Of a stretch of 64,000 nt of DNA, positions 1 through 9,891 are shown in pieces. The stretch comes from Cynocephalus volans. Its lineage: Eukaryota; Chordata; Mammalia; Dermoptera; Cynocephalidae. Position 1 is the first letter of the stretch. Each line of letters starts with the position of its first letter. Location: NCBI RefSeq assembly GCF_027409185.1, contig NC_084463.1:112846133-112910132 (forward strand), written 5' to 3'. Both the position numbers and the translations under genes were made by a program. Under the pieces are notes generated by a model. The model saw nothing but the letters and a program-made list of their open reading frames with translations, was not told where the DNA came from and did no database searches.

Positions 1-141
1 AAGACAGTGTGGTATTGGCAAAAGAATGGTAAAATCAGTGAATGGAATACAATAGAGAGCCCAGAAACAGACCCACATAAATATGGTCAACTGATCTTTG
101 ACAAAGGAGCAAAAGGAATACAATGAAGAAAAGCTAGACTA

Positions 142-295
142 TTTTTTTTCTTTTTGAAACTTTTTTATTGAAACATAATTGATTGTATATATTTGTGGGG
201 TACAGATTTAAATATCAATACATGTATACAGTATGGGGTGATCAAATCGGGATACTTAGTATACTAATGTTTACAAAACATAACCAATTTTTGTT
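142..295 (-). mobile_element. short antisense L1 3' UTR fragment nested in L1
   Basis: A T-run at 142 is followed by text that, read on the minus strand, is the end of an L1MA-like 3' UTR (plus-strand pieces TTATTGAAACATAATTG and ACATGTATACAGTATGG). The host L1 ORF2 text resumes at about 296 (GGGACAACTAGACATGC). This is a 5'-truncated L1 insertion into the older L1. The right border is uncertain by about 10 bp. Confidence 0.75.
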
Positions 296-699
296 GGCAC
301 TGGGACAACTAGACATGCACATGCAAAAGAATAAGTCTAGATACATACCATACACGCTTCACGAAAATTAACTCAAAATAGATCACAGACCTAAAATGCA
401 AAATACAAAATTAAAAAATTCCTAGGAAATAACACAGGAGAAAATCTAGATGACGTTGGGTTTAGCAATGACTTTGTAGATACAACACTACGGGCATGAT
501 CCATGAAAGAAAAAATTGATGATGTGGATTTCATTAAAATTAAAATGTTCTGCTCTGGAAAAAACCAAAAAACAAGAAAAAAAGAAAATAAAAAACACTC
601 TCAGGAGAATGAAAAGACAAGCCACAGACTAGGAGAAAATATTTGCAAAGATATCTGATAAAGGCCTGTTATCCAAAATATGCATACATACACACACAC

Positions 700-724
700 C
701 AAAAAAAAAAAAAAAAAAAAAAAA
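700..724. repeat. A-rich simple repeat inside the L1
   Basis: An uninterrupted A-run of about 24 bases follows a short CACACA tract. It sits inside L1 ORF2-derived sequence and breaks its frame. Confidence 0.9.
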
Positions 725-1167
725 CTCTTAAAACTTAACATGAGAAAACAAACAACCCAAATAAAAAAATGGGCCAAAGACCTTAACAGACATCTCACCA
801 AAGATATATAATGACAAATAAGCATATGAAAACATGCTTCACATCATATGTCATCAGGGAAATGCAAGTTAAAACAACGATGAGATACCACTACATACCT
901 ATTGTGTATAGTGTGAATGACTGACTATTGTGTGAATTGCCAAAATCCAGAACTGACAACACCATATTCTGGTGAGGACGTGAAGCAACAGGAACTTTTG
1001 CTTGTTACTGGTGGAAATGCAAAAATGGTATAGCCTTTTTGGAAGACAGTATGGCAGTTTCTTACAAAACAAAGCATATTCTTACCATATGATCCAAGTA
1101 ATAGTGCTCTTTGGTATTTACCCAAAGGAGTTGAAAACTTATGTCCACGCAAACATCTGCACATGAA

Positions 1168-1331
1168 GGCTGGCTGGTTAGCTTACTTGGTTAGAGCATG
1201 GTGTTATAACACCAAGGTCAAGGGTTTGGATCCCCATACAGGCCAGCAGCCAAAAATAAAAACAAAACAAGGTCAGAGGTTCAGATTCCCATACCAACCA
1301 ACCACCAAAAAAAAAAAAAAAGAAAAAAATT
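1168..1331 (+). mobile_element. tRNA-Ile-type SINE, partly dimeric, with TSD
   Basis: The head resembles tRNA-Ile: TTAGAGCATGGTGTTATAAC, then ACACCAAGGTCAAGGG and a B box GGTTTGGATCCCC, then a CCAG end. A second B-box-like piece follows at about 1271-1291 (GGTCAGAGGTTCAGATTCCC), so this looks like one complete unit plus a degraded partial second unit. A tail of A's comes next. The 10-bp direct repeat TGCACATGAA at 1158-1167 and 1332-1341 is the target-site duplication, and the host is the L1 3' half. It is a retroposon, not a tRNA gene: the acceptor stem is broken and a tail is present. Confidence 0.88.
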
Positions 1332-2059
1332 TGCACATGAATATTTATAGCAGCTTTATTCACAATTGCCAAAACTTGGAAGCAACCAAGACATCCTTCA
1401 GTAGGTGAGTGGATAAATAAATGGTGGTATATCCAGACAATTAAATATTACTCGCACTAAAAAGAAATGAGCTATCCAGCCATAAAAAGACATGGAGAAA
1501 ATGTAAATGTATATTACTAACTGAGAGAAGCCAGTCTGAAAAGGCTACATACTGCAGGATTCCATGTATGTGACATTCTGGAAAAGGCCAAATTACAGAG
1601 ACACTAAATAGATCAGTGCTTGCCAGAGTTTAGGGTAGAGGGAAGGATAAATGGGCAGAGCAGAGAGGATTTTTAGATAGTGAAACTACTCTCCATGATA
1701 CTATCATGGTGGATAAGGGTCATTATAAATTAGTCCAAAACCACAGAATATACAAGACCAAGAGTGAACCCTAATGTAAACTATGGACTTTGAGTGATAA
1801 TGACGTGTTGATATAGGTTCATCAATTGTAACACATTTATTACTCTGGTGGGGAATGTTGACAATGAGAGAGGCTATGTGGACAGCAGGGGGCTATGGGA
1901 AATCTCTATACCTTTTGCTCAATAATATTACTGTGAACTTAAAATTTCTCTAAAACATAAAGTCTATTAAAAAAAATTTAACCGGCCAAGGGAGCTTAAG
2001 CACAACCTTTGATCAATAAATGGCTTATACTGACCAAAGAGTAACCCTTAGCCAGTCCT

Positions 2060-3335
2060 GAAAGATATAAACAGTGGGGAAAAAAGTGAGAAGGTACATT
2101 AGAGGCAGCGTACTACAGGGGAAAAAGACTTTGCATAATTGGTTCAGCCAAGTCACTAAAGAAATAAACAAACAAGCAAAGAAAATAAATCACAACGACA
2201 CCTGGGAAGTGAACAGTAAGTTTCCAAGTTGCTATAATATGCACCTAAAATATCCAATGTTCAACAACAAAAAAAAGATATGTGAAAAGAAACAGGAAAG
2301 TGTGACCCATACACAGGAAAGAAAACAGGCAAAAAACCACTGCCATTCAAGGGGCCCATATGGTAGAAATAAGCAGACAAACACTTCAAAGCAGTTATTA
2401 AAATATGTACAAAGAACTAAAGTAAACCATGCTTAAAGAATTAGAGAAAGGTGTGGTGGCAATGTCTCATCAAGCAGAGAATATCAATAAAGAACTAGAA
2501 ATTATTTAGAAGAACCAGTGGAAATCCTGCCATTGAAAAGTACAATAAACGAAATAAGAAATTCACTAGAGAAGCTCAACGGTACATCTGAACTGGCAGA
2601 AGAAAGAATCAGCTAATTTGAAGATATGTCTATAGAAATTATGTAACCTGAAGAACTCAGAGAAAAAGAAGAAAGAAAACAGAGTCTCTGAGAAATGTGG
2701 AACATCATTAAGTAGATCAGCACATACATGAAGAGAGTACCAGAAAGGAGAGAGAAAACAGAACAAAAAAAGTACTCAAAAAACTAATGGCTGAAATTTT
2801 CCAAAATTTGATGACAAACATAGATCTACACATTTAAGAAGCACAATGAACTCCAAGTAGGATAAACACAGAGATACCCACACATATCATAGTCACATTA
2901 AAAGACAAAGAGAAAATCCTGAAAGCAGCAAGAGAAAAATGGTTGATCACGTACATGGCAGAACTAATAAGATTAACAATTGGGCTTGCAGATTAGCTCA
3001 GCTGGTTAGAGCATGGTGTTATAACACCAAGGTCAAGGGTTCAGATCCCTGTATTGGCCAGCCACTGGGGAAAAAAATGCAGAAAACAAATGACGTCATA
3101 TCAGAAACAGTGGAGGCCAGAAGGAAATGGGATAGCATATTCAGAGTGCTAAAAACTTTAAAACAAAAAACTCTCCATCAAAGATCTTATAATCAGAAAA
3201 GTTATTTTTCAAAAATGAAGATGAGTTAAGACATTCCCTTGTGAACAAAAGCTAAGAGTGTTCATTACTAGCAGACATTATAAGAAATACTAATGGGAAA
3301 GTAAAATTGAAGAAGACTGCTCAACATTTTTGTTT
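2060..3335 (+). mobile_element. LINE-1/HAL1-type ORF1 region, first copy
   Basis: Recognisable ORF1-region text runs in order: AAAAGATATGTGAAAAGAAA, GAAATCCTGCCATTGAAAAG, GGCAGAAGAAAGAATCAGC, GAACTCCAAGTAGGATAAAC, then GAAAGCAGCAAGAGAAAAAT, then (after a SINE) AACAGTGGAGGCCAGAAGG, and finally ACATTCCCTTGTGAACAAAA. This is the nucleic-acid-binding ORF1 part of an old L1 or HAL1. Stops and indels occur throughout and no protein is expected. A SINE at 2981-3088 interrupts it. Confidence 0.8.
2981..3088 (+). mobile_element. tRNA-Ile-type SINE, monomer
   Basis: This is a close match to a tRNA-Ile head: GATTAGCTCAGCTGGTTAGA, ATGGTGTTATAACACCAAGG, GGTTCAGATCCC, ending TTGGCCAGCC and then an A-rich tail. 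It lies inside the ORF1 relic, whose text resumes at about 3090. The A box is well kept. I see no intact acceptor stem, so it is a SINE and not a tRNA gene. Confidence 0.87.
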
Positions 3336-3339
3336 GTGG

Positions 3340-3955
3340 CTTCAGTTGTTTTTTTAAAGATGGGCCAGCCCAAATCAGAGCATCATCATACAACATGTGG
3401 AGTGAGAAGCTCTAAGAGTCAGTATCTCCACCAAAGCAACCTGTGAGCTCCAAAGGGCTATTGGAATAAACTGCTTTGGAACTCTGGAACCTGATTGTAT
3501 ATGTATAAGAACAAGGGGAGATGAAGGGAAACTGATCTTTTGTAAGTGAGCAGTGTGCACAAACCAGCAATTATCCCCCATTCCTCAGCACCATAATGGC
3601 TGTGGGGATAGCAGCTTTATTCCTGGAGCAGCTGGCTGGAACCAGGGAAGACAGTGGGGATCTTGTTCTTCAAACATTTGGAGTTGTGTTTTATGGTTGG
3701 TCTGGAAGTGCCCTGAGGGACCAGTGCAAACACTGCCTTAGTTTTGTACCTTTCATTAGCAACAGGTTCACCAAGCAGCATCTATAAAAAGACTTAAAAG
3801 TACAAGACCTTTTCTTTTTCCTTTGGAAGGCAGACCTTTAAGGAAATCTTTGTCAAGTCATTGGATGACCACAGAAATAATGGAACAGAAATTTCAGTGA
3901 CCATACACAGCAAGGAATACATACATAGAAAAATTACATAGGAAAAGTCACAAAT
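3340..3955. other. unassigned sequence between two L1 ORF1 relics
   Basis: About 600 bp lie between the two ORF1-type copies. The stretch opens with ATGGGCCAGCCC and is less AT-rich than its surroundings, with two overlapping short ORFs (3553-3741 and 3596-3787) that resemble nothing I know. It may be 5' UTR or spacer of the second L1 copy, or an older element split by it. I do not recognise its family. Confidence 0.4.
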
Positions 3956-4425
3956 AAATAGCTCCAGTCTTCAACAAGCAAATGTCAGCAATCCCTGAGA
4001 AATGGGAGAATCAGATTTCCAGACTTAGCACATTATAATACTCAAAATGTCCAGTTCTCAACAAAAAATTACAAAACATACAAAAAGGAATGTATGACCC
4101 AGCACAGGAAAAAAAGATTTTGACACAAACTGTTCCTGAGAAAACATAAATATTAGAATTACTGGTCAAAGATATTAAATCAACTGTGCTAAATATGTTC
4201 AACAAACTAAAGAAAACCATGGACAAAAAATTAAAGGAAATTAAGAAAATGATGTATGAACAAAATAAGAACATCAATATAGATATTAGAAAAAGGAATC
4301 AGATAAAAGCAAGATGCTATTTTTTTAAAAATTCAGATGTGAAAATACCTCAATAGAATTTCTAAAAATACAAAATACAGTCTCTGAAATTAAAAAACAC
4401 AAAACACAGTGGACTGCTTACAGAC

Positions 4426-4525
4426 TTTTTTTTTTTTTGACAGCTGGCCAGTGTGGGGATCCAAACCCTTGACCTTGGTGTTTTCAACACTGTGTTCTAA
4501 CCAACTGAGCTAAGTGGCCAGCCCC
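4426..4525 (-). mobile_element. tRNA-Ile-type SINE, antisense
   Basis: A T-run at 4426-4438 (the tail read in reverse) is followed by CTGGCCAGTGTGGGGATCC, the reversed B box, and TAACCAACTGAGCTAAG, the reversed A box. The element ends in GGCCAGCCCC. It sits in the second ORF1 relic. Confidence 0.87.
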
Positions 4526-4689
4526 TAAAGGTCATGTTAGATAACACCAAAGAAAGAATTACTAAACTAGAAGACAGATCTAAATATTGTACAAGGAATA
4601 TCATTAAAAAAACAGTGAAAATATTAGTGGGAGCATAAAGACATAGAGAACACAATGAAAGAGCTAATATGTTTAATATGTATTCCAGA

Positions 4690-4773
4690 GCTGGCTGGTT
4701 AGCTTAGCTGATTAAAGCATGGTGTTGGTAACATCAATGTATAGGGTTCGGATCCTTGTACTGGCCAGCCAGC
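4690..4773 (+). mobile_element. tRNA-Ile-type SINE with CA-repeat tail
   Basis: The head GCTGGCTGGTTAGCTTAGC is followed by AAAGCATGGTGTTGGTAACA, a B box GGTTCGGATCC, and TACTGGCCAGCCAGCC. The usual A-rich tail has become a (CA)n run. Confidence 0.85.

Positions 4774-4800
<27 letters not shown>
4774..4800. repeat. (CA)n microsatellite at the SINE 3' end
   Basis: About 13 perfect CA units directly abut the SINE end. It probably arose from the SINE tail, a common origin of mammalian microsatellites. Confidence 0.95.
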
Positions 4801-4804
<4 letters not shown>

Positions 4805-5009
4805 AATAATAAAGTCCAGAAGAAAGAATATAGAGAATGTAAAGGAGGCAATATCCAATGAAATAATGGTTGAGAATTATCCAGAATTAATGAACATAAA
4901 TCCTTATATTAAACAGCCTTAATAAGTGAAAACGTAAAAGTAAATTTACAGTTAGACACACTAATAAAATGGAAGAATGCCAAAGAAAGAGAAAAATTTA
5001 AAAGACAAC

Positions 5010-6268
5010 CAGTAAAAAAAGATAAATCTTTAATATGGATGAAATTTCCCTATTGTGGAAACAAATGTCTGAGACGACTTATATCCATAAGGATGCCAAG
5101 TCAATGCCAGGTTTCAAGGGTTCTAAGGACAGGGTGACAGTCTTGCTTGGGAGCAATGTTGCAGGCTACAAATTGAAACCCTTTGTGATCTGGTACAGTG
5201 AGAACCCCAGGGCCCTCAAGTACATCAGGAAGCACACACTGCCAGTGTACTACAGCAGCAATAAGAAGTCAAGGATGACCCAGCTCCTTTTCCAAGATGC
5301 CTCCCAAATTGCTATGCCAGAGAAATGGAGAAATACTGCTTGGAGAATAACATATGCTTCAAGATTTTGCTTATGACTGATAATGCTCCCATTCATCCTC
5401 TTTTTATGGGTGATCTTCATCCCAATATCAAAGTGGTGTTTCTCTCTCCAAACACCACCTCTTTGATCCAACCAATGAATTAAGGAATTATAACAGCTTT
5501 TAAGGCTTACTACCTGAGGAGGACCTTTACCGAGGCTACTGCTGCAACTGAGGAAGACCCTGGGGAGACACTGATGCAATTCTGGAAGGATTACAACATC
5601 TATGACTGCATCAAGAACCTTGCTTGGGCTTGGGGTGATGTCACCAAGGAGTGTACGAATGGCATGTGGAAGAAGACACTCAAGAGGTTCATCCATAACT
5701 TCAAAGGATTTGCCAAGGATGAGGAGGTTGCAGAAATCAACAAGGCTGTGACTGAGATGGCAAACAACTTCAACCTGGGTGTGGATGAGGAAGACATTGA
5801 GGAGCTCCTAGAGGTGGTTCCCGAGGAATTGTCTAGTGAGGAGTTGTTGGAACTGGAACAGAAACACATCGCTGAAGAAGAGACAAGAGAAAAGGAAACT
5901 TCAGGAGAAGAAAAAGAAGAAACCCCGAGAAAATTCACAGTGAAGGGCAACTTCCTATCAACCAGAGCAACTTCCAGTCCTGCAAGTTCCATTCAGGGTA
6001 AGTGCCCTATACAGGTGTGCCGTTTTTTATCTTTCATACTGTGTTTTTTACTGTACCTTTTCTATGTTTAGATACACAAATAGTTACCATTATGTTACAA
6101 CTGCCTACAGTATTCAGTACAGTAACACGTTACAGAGGTTTGTAGCCTGGGAGCAATAGGTTATGCCATATAACCTGGTGTGTAGTAGGCTATTCCTCCT
6201 AGATTTGTGTAGTATGCTCTATGATGTTTGCACAACAATAAAATCACCTAACAATGCATTTCTCAGAA
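5010..6268 (+). pseudogene. Tigger-type (pogo/Tc1) DNA transposon with dead DDE transposase
   Basis: Position 5035 opens in frame with MDEISLLWKQ, the first catalytic Asp region of Tigger transposases. SMPGFKGSKDRVTVLLG follows, then NPRALKYIRKHTLPVYY. After an in-frame stop near 5374 the reading continues with DNAPIHP (second catalytic Asp), PNTTSLIQPM, and, in another frame from 5574, FWKDYNIYDCIKNLAWAW and a Glu-rich C-terminus. The third catalytic Asp, expected in a PMDQG motif, reads PMN followed by a stop, so it is lost. From about 5995 a non-coding 3' part runs to TGCATTTCTCAGAAC. The N-terminal DNA-binding region and 5' terminal repeat are missing. It is a transposon relic, not a domesticated gene. 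The same 3' end recurs at 13813-14031. Confidence 0.88.
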
Positions 6269-6292
6269 CTTCTTTAAGTGATGCATGTCTGT

Positions 6293-6294
<2 letters not shown>

Positions 6295-6330
<36 letters not shown>
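6295..6330. repeat. (GT)n microsatellite
   Basis: About 18 uninterrupted GT units lie just past the Tigger 3' end. A weak ORF at 6278-6475 passes through it and is not credible. Confidence 0.96.
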
Positions 6331-6332
<2 letters not shown>

Positions 6333-6479
6333 ATATTCACATGGTTTGGAATTGCAATCTATTTTCTCTCAGCACATTAAAGATGTGTCACCTAGTTGAC
6401 ATCCTTGGTGTTGAGAAGTCAGACAGCAACCAATGCTCCTTTACAGGTGATGTCTTTTGTTTCTGGATGCTTTAAAAAT

Positions 6480-7625
6480 CTCTTCTTTGGTGTTCTTTAG
6501 TTACTTGATGGTGTGTCTGGATATCAGTTTTGTTTTTATTTATCCTGCATGGGATTGATTGGAGTTCTTGCATTTAAAGATGTGTGTTTTTTAAAGTTCT
6601 GGAAAATTATCTGTCATTATGAGTTTGAATATTGCCTCTTTCCTATCTTCTCTATTATCTCTTTTTTAAAGAGCTTTATCGATATATAATTTATGTACCA
6701 CAAATTTCACCTGTTTAAATGTTCAATGGTTTTTATTATATTTTGAGTTGTGCAACCATTAGCAAGATATAATTTTAGAATACTTTCATCACCCCATAGA
6801 GAATTCTTGTACTTGTTAACAGTTACTCCCCATCTCTACCCCATCTGCTCCCACCTAGCCCTAGGAAACCACTAATCTATTTTCTTGTTCTATGCATTTG
6901 CCTGTTCTGGATATTTCATAAATTGGCTATTACAGAAATTTTGTATAAATAGCATCCTGCAGTGTGTGATCTATTGTGACTCCCTTCTTCCACTTACCAT
7001 AATGTTTTTGAGATTCATTCGTGTTTTAGTATGAATCCATGTTTCATCCCTTTTTATTGAAAAATAGTATTCTATTGTATGAATATACTATATTTTGTCT
7101 ATTCATCATTTGGATTATTCCCACTTTTTAGCTACTGTGAATATGTTCCTGTGAACATTTGTGTATAAGTTTTTGCATAAATTATGTTTTCATTTCTCTT
7201 GTGTAAATACCTAGGGGAGGAATTTTGGGGGCAACTCTGTATTTAACATTTTGGGGAGCTGCCAAACTATATTTCAAAGTGACTGCACCATTTTACATTC
7301 CCACCAGCAATATATCATAGTTCCAATTTTTCCATCCTCATTATCTCTTTTTGGAAATATGACTAAACATGTTAGATCTTCTCACTATATCCATCATATC
7401 TCATAACCTCTCTTTCATATTTCCCATCTCTTACATTCCACATAAATTCATTCAATCTGTCATCCAGTTCACTAATTCTTTCGGTGGTATAATCTTTTTC
7501 AAATGTGTTTTTTACTTGCAACTACTATATTTTTAATTTTTAAAATTTCTATTTGGATTTGTTTCAATTCTGCCTAGTTATTCCATGCACATATTTTTAA
7601 GTTTGTTTTACATTTATTTAATCAA
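6480..7625 (-). mobile_element. old antisense L1/HAL1 fragment, split by a later L1
   Basis: The two outer parts (about 6480-6667 and 7353-7625) read on the minus strand like L1/HAL1 ORF1-region sequence. Plus-strand signs include AGTTCACTAATTCTTTCGG and TTTTTCAAATGTGTTTTTTA. They are separated by the L1 tail at 6668-7339, whose target-site duplication shows that they were once continuous. Divergence is high. Confidence 0.6.
6668..7339 (-). mobile_element. 5'-truncated antisense L1 3' end with TSD
   Basis: Read on the minus strand this is an L1MB/L1MC-type 3' end. Plus-strand landmarks are GAGCTTTATCGATATATAAT, CCATTTTACATTCCCACCAG and TGGGGAGCTGCCAAACTAT. The direct repeat ATTATCTCTTTTT occurs at 6654-6666 and 7340-7352, a 13-bp target-site duplication that fixes both borders. 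The element inserted into an older antisense L1/HAL1. Confidence 0.85.
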
Positions 7626-7626
7626 A

Positions 7627-7997
7627 TTGTATTAGTGAACTCAGGCTGCTATAACAAAATACCATAGACTGGGTGGCTTAAACAACAGAAATTTATTTTC
7701 TCACAGTCTGGAGGCTAGAAGTCAGAGATCAGGGTGCCAACATTGTTGGGTTCGTGATGAGAGCCCCCTTCCTGGCTTGTAGACAGCACTGTCTCATTGC
7801 GTCCTCACATGGTGGAGAGAGAGAGCTTTTTAATGTCTCTCATAAGCCCATTAATCCTATCAGACCAGGGCCCCACACTTATGACCTCATTTAACTTAAT
7901 TACTTCCTTATAGGCCCTATCTACAAACACAGTCACACTGAGGGTTAGGGCTTCAACATATGAACTTTGGGATGATACAATTCAATCCACAGCACAT
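7627..7997 (-). mobile_element. MLT1-type LTR (ERVL-MaLR), antisense
   Basis: This is the characteristic MLT1 text in reverse: GCTGCTATAACAAAATACCA, GACTGGGTGGCTTAAACAAC, CACAGTCTGGAGGCTAGAAG, CCTCACATGGTGGAGAG and ACTTTGGGATGATACAATTC. It looks like a solo LTR, with no internal retroviral-like sequence beside it. It is a fossil shared across placental mammals. Confidence 0.88.
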
Positions 7998-7999
7998 AT

Positions 8000-8744
8000 T
8001 AAGTTTAGTTACTTCAATGTCCATATCAAGTGTCTATGGCCATAAAGAACCTATTTCTGCCTTGCTTTTTCTGTTGGTTGTCATGGACGATAACTTGCTT
8101 CTTAGCATGTTTTGTGATTTTGTTTTACAGTGAGTTACTCATTTTTGTTGGAACTTATCTGTGGGAATTCTTGGAGGCCTGAACTGGGTTTGTATTCTTT
8201 CACAGAGGATTTACATTTATATCTCTCAGTCAACTAGGAACCTAACAACACCACTTTGAATAACATCATCAGCTTGCATTTTTTTCTTCAGAAAACACTG
8301 TAACCCATGTGATGGTCAGTTTGTGTTTACAAATTTTCAGGTGATTCTTTTCCTCAACATCCCACACTAAGGTCAAGATGTGCTTGCAAGTTTGTCTTGC
8401 TATCTCCTTTTCTGCAGTGAGTTTATTTTTCTCATTAACCTTACCCTGAGTTTGGTGTCCCAGCTTTATGTGAGGGTCTCACATTTGATTTCTTACTTTT
8501 GGTGGCCTTCAGCTTAGCTTTCTATTCTCCATGCACCACACAGCTATTAAAGTAGGAGCTCCAGATTTTCGGTGCTTGGCAGGAAACCTCAGGATTTTCT
8601 GGGGGTTGGTTGCCTCCCGGGGGTCATGCTTTTACATAATTTAGGGCTCTGTGGATTCTTTATGTTCTAGCTCAGAGACACTATTAAAATGACACATTTT
8701 TAAAAAAATATATTTTTTTAAATGGCATTTTTATTGTTCAGTTA
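8000..8744. other. unique or unassigned intergenic sequence
   Basis: Between two MLT1 LTRs I see T-rich sequence with no open frame, tRNA-like unit or repeat that I can name. A TA-rich patch (about 8698-8722) lies just before the next LTR. Confidence 0.5.
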
Positions 8745-9283
8745 GGAAAGTATGGTAAATTATTGCACTTTGGCCCCCAGTAAATCATACCTCCCTGTAC
8801 CAGTGCTCCTTTGCAATGTGACTTTGCTGCTCCAGCTCCTGCCATCAAGAGGTGAGGTCAATTTCTCTACGTCTTGAATTTGGTCTGCCCTGGGACTTGC
8901 CCTGTCCAGTAGGATGTGGCATAAGAGACATTATATGGCTTAAGAGTCCTTTTTTTTACCTTTGCTTACACTTTCCTGGAAAACTTTTTGCATCATGTGA
9001 AGAAGTCCTAGATGAAAGACTACATGAGGAGAGAGGCCAAGCCACCCCAGCCATCTCAGCTGAGACCACAGGCATGGCAGTGAGGACATCTGAGAATGGT
9101 CTTTCTTCCCTGAACCCACTAACTGAATGCAGCCACATGAGTGAGCTCAGAGGAGATAAGCAGAAGGTCCTCCCGGCCCATCCACAGAACTGTGAGAAAT
9201 AAGAAATCATTGTTTTAAGCCACGAAGTTTAAAAGTGTGTGTTGCGGGGGTTATTACACAACAATAGAAACTAACACAAAGGT
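8745..9283 (+). mobile_element. MLT1-type LTR (ERVL-MaLR), sense
   Basis: The element opens with TTGGCCCCCAGTAAATCAT. It continues with GGACTTGCCCTGTCCAGTAG and the diagnostic 3' part CCACAGAACTGTGAGAAATA, TTGTTTTAAGCCACGAAG and ACACAACAATAGAAACTAAC. About 540 bp are kept. The 116-aa ORF at 8852-9202 lies wholly inside it and is not a gene. Confidence 0.85.
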
Positions 9284-9694
9284 TCATTCGGGATATCTAA
9301 GCCACTATATTGCTGGAAAAGTTGTCCCCAGTACGGAGTGTCAGGCCTAAGAGGGGTGTAGACGGCATCCATGTGGTGGGGGGTGGGGGGAAGGAGGGGG
9401 AGGCAGCAAGTGGTGAAAATAAATTGGTTATGATAAGAGAATTGACAAATTAATATATTAAAAATAATGGGAGCCAGTTCACTCACTGCTAGAGAAAGGA
9501 GTTAGAGACAACTAGAATGAATCCAAGGGTGTTTGGCTGGAATTGCAGGTACCAGTATAGGTTCATGGTGTCAGTATATAGACAGATAGAGAACTATGGT
9601 TGTAAGTATACGTGTGTATGCATACATACATTACCCAACTGTGAGAACTGAGATAAGTAGCATCCCAAGAGCAATGAGTATGTATATATTGCAC
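9284..9694. other. intergenic sequence with a G-rich patch
   Basis: No repeat family is recognised. At 9371-9402 a plus-strand G-rich run (GGTGGGGGGTGGGGGG and following) has enough G-tracts to form a quadruplex. Confidence 0.45.
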
Positions 9695-9709
9695 CCAGAT
9701 TTTGACTTC

Positions 9710-9876
9710 TTTTTTTTAAAAAAAAGATGACTGGTAAGGGGATCTTAACCATTGACTTGGTGTTGTCAGCATCATGCTCTCCCAAGTGAGCCAACCGGCC
9801 ATCCCTATATAGGGATCCAAACCCATGGCCTTGGCGTTATCAGCACCACACTCTCCCAAGTGAGCCATGGCTGGCC
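9710..9876 (-). mobile_element. dimeric tRNA-type SINE, antisense, with TSD
   Basis: Two tRNA-like units lie head to tail. On the plus strand each shows a reversed B-box region (GGGGATCTTAACCATTGAC at about 9738; GGGATCCAAACCCATGGCC at about 9812). Each also shows a reversed A-box region (CTCTCCCAAGTGAGCC twice, near 9777 and 9851). A T-run at the left is the tail. The flanking repeat CCAGATTT(T/A)GACTTC at 9695-9709 and 9877-9891 is a 15-bp target-site duplication with one mismatch. The A-box variant CTCACTTGGGAGAG differs from the TTAGCTCAGTTGG form in the other SINEs, so this is a different subfamily. Confidence 0.87.
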
Positions 9877-9891
9877 CCAGATTTAGACTTC

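Larger units (their letters stand above)
1..1978 (+). mobile_element. LINE-1 3' half (ORF2 C-terminal region and 3' UTR), old L1M-type
   Basis: The first bases match the part of L1 ORF2 encoding the end of the reverse transcriptase and the C-terminal region (AAGACAGTGTGGTATTGG, then GACCCACATAAATATGG). The match runs on through the familiar late-ORF2 and 3' UTR text (TTTATAGCAGCTTTATTCAC, CAATTGCCAAAACTTGGAAG) to an A-rich end near 1978. The element is cut by the window start, so its 5' part lies outside. Frameshifts and stops occur throughout, so it is dead. It carries two later insertions, an antisense L1 3' end at about 142-295 and a tRNA-type SINE at 1168-1331. Divergence suggests an L1MB/L1MC-age copy; the subfamily is an inference. 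Confidence 0.9.
3960..4985 (+). mobile_element. LINE-1/HAL1-type ORF1 region, second copy
   Basis: The same ORF1 region appears again: TCTCAACAAAAAATTACAAA, GTATGACCCAGCACAGG, ACTGTTCCTGAGAAAAC, CCATGGACAAAAAATTAAAG, ATGATGTATGAACAAAATAA. The match then runs through two SINEs to a coiled-coil-coding stretch near 4830-4985. It has the same orientation as the copy at 2060-3335. Two independent insertions or a tandem rearrangement would both fit. It is non-functional. Confidence 0.78.

Noticed and set aside
1178-1372. ORFs running across SINE tails (for example 1163-1408 and 1178-1372)
   Set aside because: They are translations of SINE and poly(A)/poly(T) sequence.
2981-3088. Functional tRNA-Ile gene
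   Set aside because: A and B boxes are good, but the acceptor stem is not complementary and an A-rich tail is present, as in the other SINE copies.
3091-3098. Another TGACGTCA octamer
   Set aside because: It lies at the border of a SINE and an L1 relic, so it is most likely accidental rather than a regulatory CRE.
4774-4800. Direct repeats as a CRISPR array
   Set aside because: These and all other tandem tracts in the window are microsatellites or LINE/LTR parts in a mammalian genome; no spacer-repeat structure exists.
5574-6071. 165-aa ORF as a host gene (domesticated transposase)
   Set aside because: It is the C-terminal part of a broken Tigger transposase with a lost catalytic Asp and an upstream stop and frameshift; its last residues read into the transposon 3' UTR.
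8852-9202. 116-aa ORF
   Set aside because: It lies entirely within an MLT1 LTR.
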